Shown one piece after another: positions 22,601 to 30,769 of a stretch of DNA of 36,834 nucleotides. Position 1 is the stretch's first letter; each line of letters opens with the position of its first letter. The translations under genes and the position numbers were made by a program. The notes below the pieces were generated by a model, which was given only the letters and a program-made list of their open reading frames with translations, had not been told where the DNA came from and made no database searches. This stretch comes from Dehalococcoidia bacterium. GTDB taxonomy: Bacteria; Chloroflexota; Dehalococcoidia; GIF9; AB-539-J10. The stretch spans positions 1-36,834 of the forward strand of contig JAUWGZ010000003.1 in the NCBI GenBank assembly GCA_030606165.1, given 5' to 3'.

Positions 22601-23010
22601 AAACCCATCCTAAACTTGCTCCGGTAAACACGGCGACAGACGGAGTTTTCATCGCTGGTTGCTGTGAAGCACCAAGGGATATTCCCGATACCGTAGCCCA
22701 GGCATCCGCGGCAGCATCTAAGGCTTTGTCTTTGATAAGCAAAGGGAAGGTCACCACGGAAGCAGCTGTATCCCACGTTGATGAAACAATTTGTCATGGA
22801 TGTGGACGTTGTGAGGAAATTTGCACTTTTCACGCCCCCACAATCATTAGCAAGAATGGAGGCGTGGTTTCCAGTATAAATGAAGCCCTATGTAAAGGAT
22901 GCGGAGCATGTGCTGTTGTCTGTCCCACGGGAGCAATATCCATTAGGCATTTCAATATGCAGGAAATAGAGAGTTTGGTTGATGGCTTATTGGAGGTGTA
23001 CCATGGCTGA
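19645..23010 (+). CDS. HdrA with an inserted NfnB/GltD-type flavoprotein
   Basis: 1121 residues from the ATG at 19645 with GGAGGAAT upstream; HdrA alone is usually about 650. Order: HdrA N-terminal domain (1-140, VYICHCG), FAD domain (145-235) with [12 protein letters not shown] and the Cys motif LDCSECILTPKM, a ferredoxin-like CNSCGDCAKACP (246-257), then an inserted NfnB/GltD unit (about 290-695) with its own Fe-S cysteines (CRIACPAG, CTHPCELDC), FAD motif GSGPAGLACAYDL and nucleotide motif GGGNAAIDAARAAL. HdrA then resumes (about 750-1030: CLNCGVCSECFECVKVC, HCVGSRD, CSRVCCMYG) and ends in two [4Fe-4S] motifs (CHGCGRCEEIC, CKGCGACAVVCP). HdrA flavins bifurcate electrons; the insert suggests NAD(P)H as a direct partner. 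MvhD overlaps by eight bases. Confidence 0.93.
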   Translation: MADVKIGVYICHCGLNIAGVVNVEEVARYAGTLPNVVVSRDYRYMCSDPGQDLIKKDIKELGLNRVVVASCSPRMHEPTFRKACQDAGLNPYLYEHANIREHCSWPHATEKKRATEKAKDLVRAAVRRVYWHEALEVKEVPVNPNVLVVGGGIAGIQAALDIADGGKKVYMVERDPSIGGHMIQLDRTFPTLDCSECILTPKMTDVGHHPNIELMTSSEVEEVSGYIGNFKVKVRKKPRYVDLDKCNSCGDCAKACPVEVPDEFEMNLHMRKAAYLPLPQAVPAAFAIDKRGISSCRIACPAGVNAHGYVALISQGKFKEALELVRRTMPFAGVLGRVCTHPCELDCERGKLDESISIRALKRFVADYELRVGREKATPIERTKEDKVAVIGSGPAGLACAYDLIREGYAITVFEALPQAGGLLSYGIPDYRLPKEVVDNDISYIQELGVEIKTKTPVKNLTEIFNQGYKAIFLGTGAGVSQKMGIPGEETKGVIHSLDFLRMVNSGVEMKLGSRVAVIGGGNAAIDAARAALRLGAKEVAIVYRRSQVEMPAIRTEIEEAEREGIKFHSLAAPAKILSKDGQLSAVECIRMELGEPDASGRRRPVPIKGSEFTMNVDNCVIAIGQAVDKTMLPKELDYTGWGTLEVDPVTLQTNIDSVFAGGDLVSGPADVVAAVAAGKEAAISIDRYLRGISLTEERQITPKKVEKVSTEGVKPKARAAMPLLQISERKGSFAEVEQGFDEKTAIEEAKRCLNCGVCSECFECVKVCEQEAINHEMKEETVEIEVGSAILATGYDQFDPSVITHYGYKKYDNVLTGLEFERITCAGGPTQGQIQLKDGREPESVAIVHCVGSRDKNYHEYCSRVCCMYGLKYAELIKEFTKAEVYEFYIDMRCFGEAYEEFYQHVSEMGVNFIRGKVAKITDQAITEEEKGKLVAVAEDTLLGKIVRVPVDMVILCAALQARSDASEVASRFTIGQRGDKFFLETHPKLAPVNTATDGVFIAGCCEAPRDIPDTVAQASAAASKALSLISKGKVTTEAAVSHVDETICHGCGRCEEICTFHAPTIISKNGGVVSSINEALCKGCGACAVVCPTGAISIRHFNMQEIESLVDGLLEVYHG

Positions 23011-23437
23011 GTTTGAGCCAAAGATTGTTGCTTTTGCCTGTAACTGGTGTACTTATGCTGCAGCCGATTTAGCCGGGACAGCCCGGCTTCAATATCCTCC
23101 CAATGTCTATATTGTGAGGCTGATGTGTAGCGGGATGATAAATGCCGATTATATCTTAAGAGCGTTTGAAAAAGGAGCTGATGGAGTCATAGTCTCTGGT
23201 TGTAAGTACACAGATTGCCATTATATCGATGGCCCGGTAAAGTGCGATGCCATGTTTGCCAAGCTAAAGAGGCTAGTCCATATTCTTGGTTTGGAGGACG
23301 AAAGACTAAGGCGCGAAATGATATCTACTTCCGAGGGAACGGTGTTTGCCAGAGTAGTCAAGGAATTTGTCGATCAACTTAAGAAGCTAGGGCCTTCACC
23401 CTTTTCATCTTTAAGAAAGGAGAAGGTAGCGGTTTGA
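23003..23437 (+). CDS. mvhD: MvhD-like [2Fe-2S] electron-transfer subunit (copy 1)
   Basis: 144 residues from the ATG at 23003, with GGAGGTG upstream. It has the MvhD pattern: KIVAFACNWCTYAAADLAG, VRLMCSGMI, VSGCKYTDCHYIDG and the RREMISTSEGTVFA segment. In known complexes MvhD carries a [2Fe-2S] cluster and passes electrons from hydrogenase or formate dehydrogenase to HdrA. It lies between HdrA and the HdrCB fusion, overlapping both (eight and four bases), so these three are probably one complex. A paralogue lies at 33161 next to the hydrogenase genes. Confidence 0.93.
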   Translation: MAEFEPKIVAFACNWCTYAAADLAGTARLQYPPNVYIVRLMCSGMINADYILRAFEKGADGVIVSGCKYTDCHYIDGPVKCDAMFAKLKRLVHILGLEDERLRREMISTSEGTVFARVVKEFVDQLKKLGPSPFSSLRKEKVAV

Positions 23438-24582
23438 GTTTAGAGGACATTATTCAAGAAACTAAGACCTATTACTGCCTGGAGTGTGGCAAATGTACTA
23501 GTGTATGTCCTGTCGCCAAATATGATCCAGCCTTCTCTCCGCGGATGATGATTGAAAATGCTCTACTGGGATTTGAGAATGACTTGATCTTCAACCGAGA
23601 ACTTTTCTCCTGCTTAACTTGTTACACTTGTCAGCAGAGATGCCCCTCTGATGTTGATTTTCCTGTTTTCATCCGCAAAGCCCGCGCTATGGCCCAGGAT
23701 AATGGACAGCATGGAATTTGTGCCCACTCGGGGCAACTACAATCTCTGGCACGACTTATGACAAGTCTTGACATTAAGCAAAGAAGATTGGAATGGCTAT
23801 CTGATGAATATCGTACTTCTGATGACTCCGATGTTCTTTTTTGGGTTGGGTGTGCTCCATATTTTGAACCCATCTTTGAGGATATCGAATTCAATGCTCT
23901 GGACATAACCAAGGCCAGCCTCAAGACCTTGAACTTGCTGGGGATCGAGCCCAAGCTGCTTCCTAATGAGAAATGCTGTGGTCATGATGCGCTTTGGACT
24001 GGCGATATAGAGACATTTAAGAAACTAGCCGAGCACAATGCCACCCAAATAAAAGAGGCCGGCGTGAAGAAAATAATATTCTCCTGCCCTGAAGGCTACC
24101 GAACATTCAAGCTGGATTATCCAAATTACGGCTTTGATGTAGGTTGTGAGTTACAACATATCTCTGAATTTCTGGCGGAGAGAATAGAAAAGGATGGGTT
24201 GAAGTTTAATGAAGTGAAAAAAAAGGTGACCTACCAAGATCCATGCAGGTTGGGAAGGCATCTGGGAGTCTATGATGCCCCTCGAAAGATACTTGAATCT
24301 ATTCCCGGCATAGAACTTGTCGAGATGCAATATAGTAGATGGGATTCTATTTGCTGTGGCACCAGTGCTTGGACTAATTGTGACTCGTGCTCCAACATGC
24401 TCCGGGCGGAAAGGTTGTCTGAGGCAACTGCAACCGGGGCTGAGACGCTCATAACCTGTTGTCCCAAATGTCAAACCCATTTTAGATGTGCCATGATAGA
24501 TAAGGGAGAGGAAAAGCGATCAATGCCAAATATTGAGATAATGGATTTGGCAAACCTGGTAGCAAGCGCTATGGGAGACTAA
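23434..24582 (+). CDS. Fused HdrC-HdrB (HdrD-like) subunit
   Basis: 382 residues from a TTG that overlaps the mvhD stop by four bases, with AAGGAG upstream. Two [4Fe-4S] motifs ([24 protein letters not shown]) make the HdrC part. The HdrB part has two CCG domains: VGCAPYF, KCCGHD and SCPEG, then [16 protein letters not shown] and CCPKC. In the first CCG domain the final CxxC is CPEG, so one ligand is lost. It is a paralogue of the protein encoded at 18480, with the same length but different Cys changes. It is the likely acceptor-side subunit of the HdrA-MvhD complex. The physiological disulfide or other acceptor is unknown. Confidence 0.91.
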   Translation: MSLEDIIQETKTYYCLECGKCTSVCPVAKYDPAFSPRMMIENALLGFENDLIFNRELFSCLTCYTCQQRCPSDVDFPVFIRKARAMAQDNGQHGICAHSGQLQSLARLMTSLDIKQRRLEWLSDEYRTSDDSDVLFWVGCAPYFEPIFEDIEFNALDITKASLKTLNLLGIEPKLLPNEKCCGHDALWTGDIETFKKLAEHNATQIKEAGVKKIIFSCPEGYRTFKLDYPNYGFDVGCELQHISEFLAERIEKDGLKFNEVKKKVTYQDPCRLGRHLGVYDAPRKILESIPGIELVEMQYSRWDSICCGTSAWTNCDSCSNMLRAERLSEATATGAETLITCCPKCQTHFRCAMIDKGEEKRSMPNIEIMDLANLVASAMGD

Positions 24583-24584
24583 TA

Positions 24585-25580
24585 ATGAACGGAGAGAACG
24601 GACGTAAATCGGTATTAGTAATCGGTGGTGGCATCGCTGGAATTCAGTCCTCACTTGACCTGGCCAATATGGGCTTTAAGGTGTATTTGGTGGAAAAGAC
24701 GCCCAGCATCGGGGGGAGGATGTCACAACTAGATAAGACCTTTCCCACTAATGATTGTGCCATGTGTATTCTCGCTCCTAAGATGATAGAGGCAAGCCAG
24801 CATCCTAATATAGAACTTCTGACCTATTCCGAGGTCGAGGGAGTCTCGGGAGAGGTAGGAAATTTCAGGGTCAAGGTTAAGAAGAAGGCGACGTACGTTG
24901 ATTGGGATAAGTGCACCGGCTGCGGGGAATGCTCTCAGATGGAGTTAACTGACACAAAGGAGTTTGAGGGTGAAATTTGGGTTGACAGGATTAGGATAGA
25001 CGAGGCGAGTTGCATCCAGTGTGGTGAATGCGCCCAAGCCTGTGTTGAAGAGAATAAGGAAAAGCATGCGATGACCAACATTGTGCTTGAAAGGCGAAAT
25101 TTCACTGAGCTTCCTCCAGAAGAACGAGAAGGAAGAGAACCTGAAACGTTGGCGCAGCGGATAGCTTTAATGGACGAGAAATCACGGATGGATTTTTGGC
25201 AGAAAGAACTCAGCAGATGCATAAAGTGCTTCGGATGCCGTGATGTTTGCCCTGTATGGATTTATGACAAAACTGAACTAGAAGATCCAGAGTGGATCAC
25301 GCCCGGGGAAATACCTCCTGCTGTTCCTCTCTTTCACATAATAAGGGCTTATCGCGTTGGCGATAACTGCATTAACTGTGGTATGTGCGAAGAGACTTGT
25401 CCTATGAGTATACCTCTGCGTACTATCCAGCAGCTTATGCAGCGTCAACCTCCTGAGTCAATTTTTGAAATCACTCCGGGCTTAGATGCGGAGACGAAAA
25501 AGAAACTCGTGCAAGCAGTGCGCAAGCAACCCAAAGCCGAGAAGAAACAACCTGCAGCCAAGAGGGAGGGAAGGAAATGA
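24585..25580 (+). CDS. N-terminal half of HdrA fused to FdhB-like iron-sulfur domain
   Basis: 331 residues from an ATG with GGGAG upstream. It begins directly at the HdrA FAD domain ([18 protein letters not shown]), includes the Cys motif [12 protein letters not shown] and [18 protein letters not shown], then leaves HdrA. The second half has [17 protein letters not shown] and [17 protein letters not shown], which resembles the C-terminal part of FdhB/FrhB-type subunits. A basic [12 protein letters not shown] tail ends it. The HdrA N-terminal domain and the whole C-terminal half are missing; the latter is encoded beyond fdhA at 27622. The stop overlaps the fdhA ATG. It probably links formate dehydrogenase to a split HdrA. 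Confidence 0.83.
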   Translation: MNGENGRKSVLVIGGGIAGIQSSLDLANMGFKVYLVEKTPSIGGRMSQLDKTFPTNDCAMCILAPKMIEASQHPNIELLTYSEVEGVSGEVGNFRVKVKKKATYVDWDKCTGCGECSQMELTDTKEFEGEIWVDRIRIDEASCIQCGECAQACVEENKEKHAMTNIVLERRNFTELPPEEREGREPETLAQRIALMDEKSRMDFWQKELSRCIKCFGCRDVCPVWIYDKTELEDPEWITPGEIPPAVPLFHIIRAYRVGDNCINCGMCEETCPMSIPLRTIQQLMQRQPPESIFEITPGLDAETKKKLVQAVRKQPKAEKKQPAAKREGRK

Positions 25581-27616
25581 ATAGTGACTTTGTATTAACC
25601 GTATGTCCTTTCTGTGGCTGTGGCTGTCAGTTTTATCTCCAGACTATGGATAATGAGATAGCTGGAGTGGTTCCTTGCAAGACCGACGAAATAAGTGAAG
25701 GAAAGCTTTGTATAAAGGGAAGAAATGCAGCAGATTTTGTCAACCACCCTGACCGGCTCAAGTCACCCTTGGTAAAAAGAGATGGCAAATTTGAACCGGC
25801 AAGCTGGGATGAAGCTTTAGACATCGTGAGTAAACAGCTAAGCCAGATAAAGCAAATACACGGCCCTGATTCCGTAGGTGTCCTTTCATCTGCTAAGTGT
25901 ACCAATGAGGAAAATTTTGTCCTGATGAAATTTGCCCGGGCGGTCATTGGCACAAATAACGTTGACCATTGTGCTCGACTTTGTCATGCCTCGACGGTGC
26001 TGGGTTTAGTCAAGTCTTTTGGCAGTGGAGCGATGACAAACAGCGTACCAGAAGTGGAAGGTGCGGATTGTATTTTCGTGATAGGAAGCAATACGATAGA
26101 GCAGCATCCCCTCATAAGCTCAAGGGTTCTACGGGCCAAGGAAAAGGGAGCCAAGTTGATTGTGGTTGACCCGCGCCGTACACCTCTAGTTGAGTTTGCT
26201 GATGTTTATCTTCAGCATAAGCCAGGAACGGATGTTTGCCTGCTTAATGGCATTATGAATCTCATCCTTTCTTGGGATTTGGCTGACAAGGATTTCATTG
26301 CCCAGCGTACCGAAGGGTTTGAGGAATTGGAAAGGAAAGTGAAAGAATACCCACCAGAGAGAGTGTGCGAAATAACCGGAGTTGACCAAGCTGCTTTGGA
26401 GGGGGCAGCTCGAACTTATGGCGAAGCCAAAAAAGCGAGCATCCTATATGCCATGGGTATAACGCAGCATACCACCGGCACTGATAACGTGGAATCTTGC
26501 GCCAATCTGGCAATGCTCACCGGGAATGTTGGTCGCGAGTCAACAGGGGTAAATCCGCTTCGCGGGCAAAACAATGTCCAGGGTGCCTGTGATGTGGGCG
26601 GCTTGCCAAATGTTTACTCGGGCTATCAATCAGTTACAGATGGGACGGCAAGAGCCAAATTTGAAAAAGCCTGGGGGGTTAAGCTGCCACAAGAGGTAGG
26701 GCTCACTGTTACTGAGATGCCAGATGCTGCTCTTAATGGTTCGCTTAAAGCAATGTATATAATGGGAGAGAATCCCATGCTTTCTGACCCGGATATAAAT
26801 CACTTAAAGAAGGCTCTCAGTTCTCTCGATTTCATGGTGGTACAAGATATATTCCTGTCTGAGACGGCACAGTTCGCCCATGTGATATTGCCAGCCTGTT
26901 CCTTCGCTGAGAAGGAAGGCACTTTTACCACAACGGATAGAAGAGTTCAAAGAGTAAGGAAGGCAATAGAGCCCATAGGTGATTCTAAGCCGGACTGGCT
27001 CATAGTGGGTGAGCTTGGCCAAAAAATGGGGGGCAAAGGATTTGATTATAAGTCAGCTCAAGACATTATGAAGGAAATCGCACAGCTTACCCCCAGTTAT
27101 GCCGGTATTTCCTATGAGCGATTGGATGATGGAGAGGTTCTGGCTTGGCCATGCCCTTCGAAAGGACATCGCGGAACTAAGTTCCTTCACAAGGATGCCT
27201 TTACCAGAGGTAAGGGAAAGTTCTTTGCCATTGAGTATAAAGAGCCTGCTGAATTACCAGATAAGGAATATCCTTTTATCTTGACTACGGGTAGGTTAAT
27301 GTTTCAGTTTCATACTGGGACTATGACTCGCAGGATTCCTATCCTGGAGAGGGAACTCCCTACCGGTTTTGTGGAACTCAATACTGAAGATGCGAAAAAA
27401 CTCTCGATAGCACAGGGGGAAAAGGTAAAAGTAAAATCACGGCGAGGCGAAATTGAGATAAAGGCTTTCGTTACGGATGGAATTCTCCCAGGAGTGGTAT
27501 TCATACCTTTTCACTTTGCTGAATGTCCCGCCAATGAGCTTACCAGCAGCAACCTTGACCCTGAAGCTAAAATCCCCGAGTTTAAAGTCTGCGCTGTGAA
27601 AGTCTACAAGGGGTGA
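25577..27616 (+). CDS. fdhA: Formate dehydrogenase catalytic subunit (Mo/W-bis-MGD, Cys type)
   Basis: 679 residues, the length of cytosolic FdhA. The N-terminal [4Fe-4S] motif is CPFCGCGC with Cys45 in KLCIKG. The active site reads ARLCHAST, so Cys136-His137 stand where selenocysteine-His are found in other enzymes; there is no in-frame TGA. Further FDH marks are [29 protein letters not shown] and [17 protein letters not shown]. It oxidises formate or reduces CO2 using a molybdenum or tungsten bis-pterin cofactor. There is no Tat signal, so it is cytosolic. The flanking genes carry the two halves of an HdrA, suggesting formate-driven bifurcation. moaC at the right edge fits the cofactor need. 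Confidence 0.94.
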   Translation: MNSDFVLTVCPFCGCGCQFYLQTMDNEIAGVVPCKTDEISEGKLCIKGRNAADFVNHPDRLKSPLVKRDGKFEPASWDEALDIVSKQLSQIKQIHGPDSVGVLSSAKCTNEENFVLMKFARAVIGTNNVDHCARLCHASTVLGLVKSFGSGAMTNSVPEVEGADCIFVIGSNTIEQHPLISSRVLRAKEKGAKLIVVDPRRTPLVEFADVYLQHKPGTDVCLLNGIMNLILSWDLADKDFIAQRTEGFEELERKVKEYPPERVCEITGVDQAALEGAARTYGEAKKASILYAMGITQHTTGTDNVESCANLAMLTGNVGRESTGVNPLRGQNNVQGACDVGGLPNVYSGYQSVTDGTARAKFEKAWGVKLPQEVGLTVTEMPDAALNGSLKAMYIMGENPMLSDPDINHLKKALSSLDFMVVQDIFLSETAQFAHVILPACSFAEKEGTFTTTDRRVQRVRKAIEPIGDSKPDWLIVGELGQKMGGKGFDYKSAQDIMKEIAQLTPSYAGISYERLDDGEVLAWPCPSKGHRGTKFLHKDAFTRGKGKFFAIEYKEPAELPDKEYPFILTTGRLMFQFHTGTMTRRIPILERELPTGFVELNTEDAKKLSIAQGEKVKVKSRRGEIEIKAFVTDGILPGVVFIPFHFAECPANELTSSNLDPEAKIPEFKVCAVKVYKG

Positions 27617-27621
27617 TAAAC

Positions 27622-29064
27622 ATGGCTGAAAAGGAAACAACCGTAATAACGGAAGCAGAGAAAATTTTAGATAGGGAAAACATAATAGCGAAAGCAGAGG
27701 AGGTCTTAGACCAAGGCTATGATGGCATCATTGGGCTTCGAAAAAGATGGGGACATGTAAGCCCTTATCTTTTTACAACTAAGGACGAGCTTAAAGAACT
27801 GGAACTGGAGCCCCGATATAACCTGGCAACTTTTGTTCGTCAACTCAAAAATAAATGGCCTGATGCAAGATTGGGGATTGTTTCTAGAGGATGTGACGAA
27901 AGGGCTTTAGATAAACTTGAAGAACTAGGTGTTTTTAGTAAAGAGGGCGTGGTTTTTATAGGTATAACCTGTTCCATGGAGCAGGCGGAGGAATGTAACT
28001 GTGAGAAGCCAATCTATACTCCCTTGGATTGCACCGGCTGCTGGAAGTGTATGGAAGAGTGCCCGAAGGATGCTATCACACGGATAAATGTTTGCCCCAT
28101 CCTGGTGCCTGATCAGTTTAACTTGGGCCTGGGGCAGAGAAAGGCCATCTATTTACCCTTCCCTCAGGCAGTGCCTAAGAAAAACGTCAGAGATCCCAAT
28201 CACTGCCTACGAATCACAGAGAAGCTCGAATGTAAGGGATGTGAAAACGCTTGCGAAGCTAAGGCAATCGTTCATGACATGGCTGACCAGATTGTGGATC
28301 TGGATGTTGGCGCCATTATAGTCGCCACTGGCTTAGATTTCTACGATGTCTCAGGACTGGAAGAGTATGGCTATGGAAAGATAAAGAATGTCGTCACGGC
28401 TATGGAATATGAGAGATTAACCTCAGCATCAGGACCCACTTTGGGATCGCTTGACCGACCATCAGATGGCAAGGTCCCTCACAATATAGCCTTCATTCAA
28501 TGCGTTGGCTCCCGCGATTTTAGGTGTGAACCATATTGTTCTAGCGTCTGCTGCATGCATGCCACTAAGGAAGCCATGATGGCATATGAGCATGAGCCAG
28601 GGACGAAGTCCACTGTCTTTTATATGGATATGAGGGCTGTAGGCAAAAGGTTCCAGGAATATATTGCCAGGGCTAAAAGCGACTATAATGTGACTTATAT
28701 CAGGAGTCGCCCGGGCAGGATCGAAGTTAACCCTGAGAATGATAACCCTATTATCTGGTATGAGGATACAACTACTGGGGAAATAAAGAAATTTGAGGCA
28801 GAAATAGTGGTTCTTGCTCAAGCGATGATTCCTCAAATCACAAAGGACCTAGCAGAAATATTAGGTATAGAGTTAGATGAAAATGGCTTTGTGAAGACTC
28901 CAGGTGGATTCTTGCAACCTCTGGATACTACAAAGCCTGGCATCTTTGCTTGCGGCTATGTCCACAGTCCACGTGATATCCCGGATTCTGTAACCCAGGC
29001 CTCGGGGGCAGCGGGCAGAGCTGCTGAAGAGATTGCTTCGCTCCACTCGCAAGGAGGCAAGTGA
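27622..29064 (+). CDS. FdhB/FrhB-like domain fused to the C-terminal half of HdrA
   Basis: 480 residues from an ATG with GGGGTG upstream; the fdhA stop lies just before. The N-terminal part (about 1-125) resembles FdhB/FrhB beta subunits (GIVSRGCDERALDKLEELG, VVFIGITC). Next come CTGCWKCMEECPKD and CKGCENAC, then the second half of HdrA (YLPFPQAVP, GAIIVATGLDFYD, QCVGSRD, CSSVCCMHA, YMDMRAVG, GYVHSPRDIPDSV). There is no HdrA FAD N-motif and no C-terminal ferredoxin pair. With the protein encoded at 24585 it completes one HdrA chain. In the intact HdrA at 19645 these two halves are one polypeptide. Confidence 0.84.
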   Translation: MAEKETTVITEAEKILDRENIIAKAEEVLDQGYDGIIGLRKRWGHVSPYLFTTKDELKELELEPRYNLATFVRQLKNKWPDARLGIVSRGCDERALDKLEELGVFSKEGVVFIGITCSMEQAEECNCEKPIYTPLDCTGCWKCMEECPKDAITRINVCPILVPDQFNLGLGQRKAIYLPFPQAVPKKNVRDPNHCLRITEKLECKGCENACEAKAIVHDMADQIVDLDVGAIIVATGLDFYDVSGLEEYGYGKIKNVVTAMEYERLTSASGPTLGSLDRPSDGKVPHNIAFIQCVGSRDFRCEPYCSSVCCMHATKEAMMAYEHEPGTKSTVFYMDMRAVGKRFQEYIARAKSDYNVTYIRSRPGRIEVNPENDNPIIWYEDTTTGEIKKFEAEIVVLAQAMIPQITKDLAEILGIELDENGFVKTPGGFLQPLDTTKPGIFACGYVHSPRDIPDSVTQASGAAGRAAEEIASLHSQGGK

Positions 29065-29065
29065 A

Positions 29066-30745
29066 GTGGAAGAACCTCGTATCGGAGTCTTTGTCTGTCA
29101 TTGTGGCAGGAACATAGGGGCATATGTAGATGTTCCTGGAGTGGTGGAATACGTAAAGGGATTGCCTAATGTCGTGCATGCTGAGCGTAATCTCTACACC
29201 TGCTCTGAAGAGGGGATATCGGCGATTAAGAAGGGGATTCAGGAGCACAATCTGAACCGCGTCATAGTAGCTTCTTGTACACCTAGGACTCACGAGCCGC
29301 TCTTTAGGTCTGCCTGCGAAGCTGTAGGCTTAAACAAATATCTTTTTGAGTTTGTTAACATAAGGGATCAGTGCTCTTGGGTGCATATGCATGAGCCTGA
29401 GAAAGCTACGGAAAAGGCTAAAGACCTCATCAGGATGGGAGTAGCCAAAGCGAGGCTGCTTGAGCCGCTGGAGGAGATTGAAATCAAGGTAACTCCTTCT
29501 GCCTTAGTGATTGGTGGCGGAGTTGTAGGCATGGGCGCTGCCTTAAATTTGGCAGCGCAAGGTTTCGAAGTCCATGTGGTGGAAAAGGAGCCAGAACTTG
29601 GAGGAACTCTTCGCAGTGTTTATAAGCTTTACCCCACGAATGAAGAGGCAACAAAGGTAACCAATCCACTTATTGAAAAAGTCAAGAATGATCCTAAGAT
29701 TAAGACTTATCTTTCGGCCAAAGTAAAAGAAGTCAGCGGGTTTATAGGGAATTTTGATGTCGTTGTGAATCAAGACGGAGAAGAGAGTAAGTTCAATGTA
29801 GGTACTATCATAGTAGCCATCGGGGCTGATAAGTTAAAACCGACGGGGCAATATGGCTATGGTGAGATGCCTAATGTCCTCACTCAATTAGAGCTGGAGG
29901 AACGGATGAAGAAGGGTGAGCCGGTAGGTCAGAATGTTGTAATGATCAATTGTGTGGGAGCCCGGGTTCCGGAGAGAACTTATTGCAGCAGAATCTGCTG
30001 CATGACGGCAATTAAAAATGCCTCCCTTATTAAAGAATCGAACCCAAAGGCAAAGGTCTGGATATTGCACCGAGACCTCATGACTTATGGTGTGGACTTC
30101 GAGAACTATTATCGAAAAGCCATGGAACTGGGAGTTAGATTCATCAGATATAGCTTGGAAAGGCCTCCTCAAGTTATTGGGGATGGGAAAGCTGAGGAGA
30201 TAAAGGCATACCATGAACTACGAAGAGAGGAGATAGAACTTCCCTGTGATATGCTCGTTCTAACTACTCCCCTTATCCCTGCCGAGGATAACCAAGATAT
30301 CTCTAAGATGCTTAAAGTCTCCTTAGATGAGTTTGGTTTCTTCCTGGAAGCGCACCTAAAACTCCGACCTGTGGAATTTGCTATGGATGGTATTTACATC
30401 TGTGGCTCAGCAAAGTGGCCTACAGATGTGACCGAAGGAATCTCTCAAGCCTACGCTGCTGCTTCAAAAGCGGCCGGTCCCCTGAGAATGGGTTATGTCA
30501 AGCCTGAGGCGATAAACGCCTTGGTTAATGAGGATAAGTGCTCAGGCTGTGGCATTTGCGAACTTTTGTGCCCCTTTCAGGCTATTGAGCTTCAGCCTAG
30601 AGATGGGAAGAGAGTGTCCCATGTCAATGAAGCAGTATGCAAGGGTTGTGGCACCTGCGGTGCTGCCTGCCCTTCAGGAGCCATCGCCATGCACTACTTC
30701 ACTGATGAGCAAATTCTAGCTCAGGTAGAAGCTTTATTTAGCTAA
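29066..30745 (+). CDS. Second HdrA, short form lacking the DCSxCIL motif
   Basis: 559 residues from a GTG two bases after the previous stop, with AAGGAGG upstream; the longer frame has no site. It has the HdrA N-terminal domain (VFVCHCG, ASCTPRTHEPLF), FAD motif GGGVVGMGAALNLA, NCVGARVP, CSRICCMTA, CGSAKWPTDVTEG and two C-terminal [4Fe-4S] motifs (CSGCGICELLCP, CKGCGTCGAACP). Where other HdrAs have DCSxCILxPKM, this one reads YPTNEEATKVTNPLI, and the internal ferredoxin motif is also absent. It therefore lacks one cluster next to FAD and may not bifurcate. nfnA follows directly, so it may connect Nfn with the Hdr system. Confidence 0.9.
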   Translation: MEEPRIGVFVCHCGRNIGAYVDVPGVVEYVKGLPNVVHAERNLYTCSEEGISAIKKGIQEHNLNRVIVASCTPRTHEPLFRSACEAVGLNKYLFEFVNIRDQCSWVHMHEPEKATEKAKDLIRMGVAKARLLEPLEEIEIKVTPSALVIGGGVVGMGAALNLAAQGFEVHVVEKEPELGGTLRSVYKLYPTNEEATKVTNPLIEKVKNDPKIKTYLSAKVKEVSGFIGNFDVVVNQDGEESKFNVGTIIVAIGADKLKPTGQYGYGEMPNVLTQLELEERMKKGEPVGQNVVMINCVGARVPERTYCSRICCMTAIKNASLIKESNPKAKVWILHRDLMTYGVDFENYYRKAMELGVRFIRYSLERPPQVIGDGKAEEIKAYHELRREEIELPCDMLVLTTPLIPAEDNQDISKMLKVSLDEFGFFLEAHLKLRPVEFAMDGIYICGSAKWPTDVTEGISQAYAAASKAAGPLRMGYVKPEAINALVNEDKCSGCGICELLCPFQAIELQPRDGKRVSHVNEAVCKGCGTCGAACPSGAIAMHYFTDEQILAQVEALFS

Positions 30746-30769
30746 ATGAATTGGGATGGAGTTCACCAA

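Noticed and set aside
25577-27616. Selenocysteine in the formate dehydrogenase
   Set aside because: The active site codon is TGT (Cys136) and there is no in-frame TGA within the gene.
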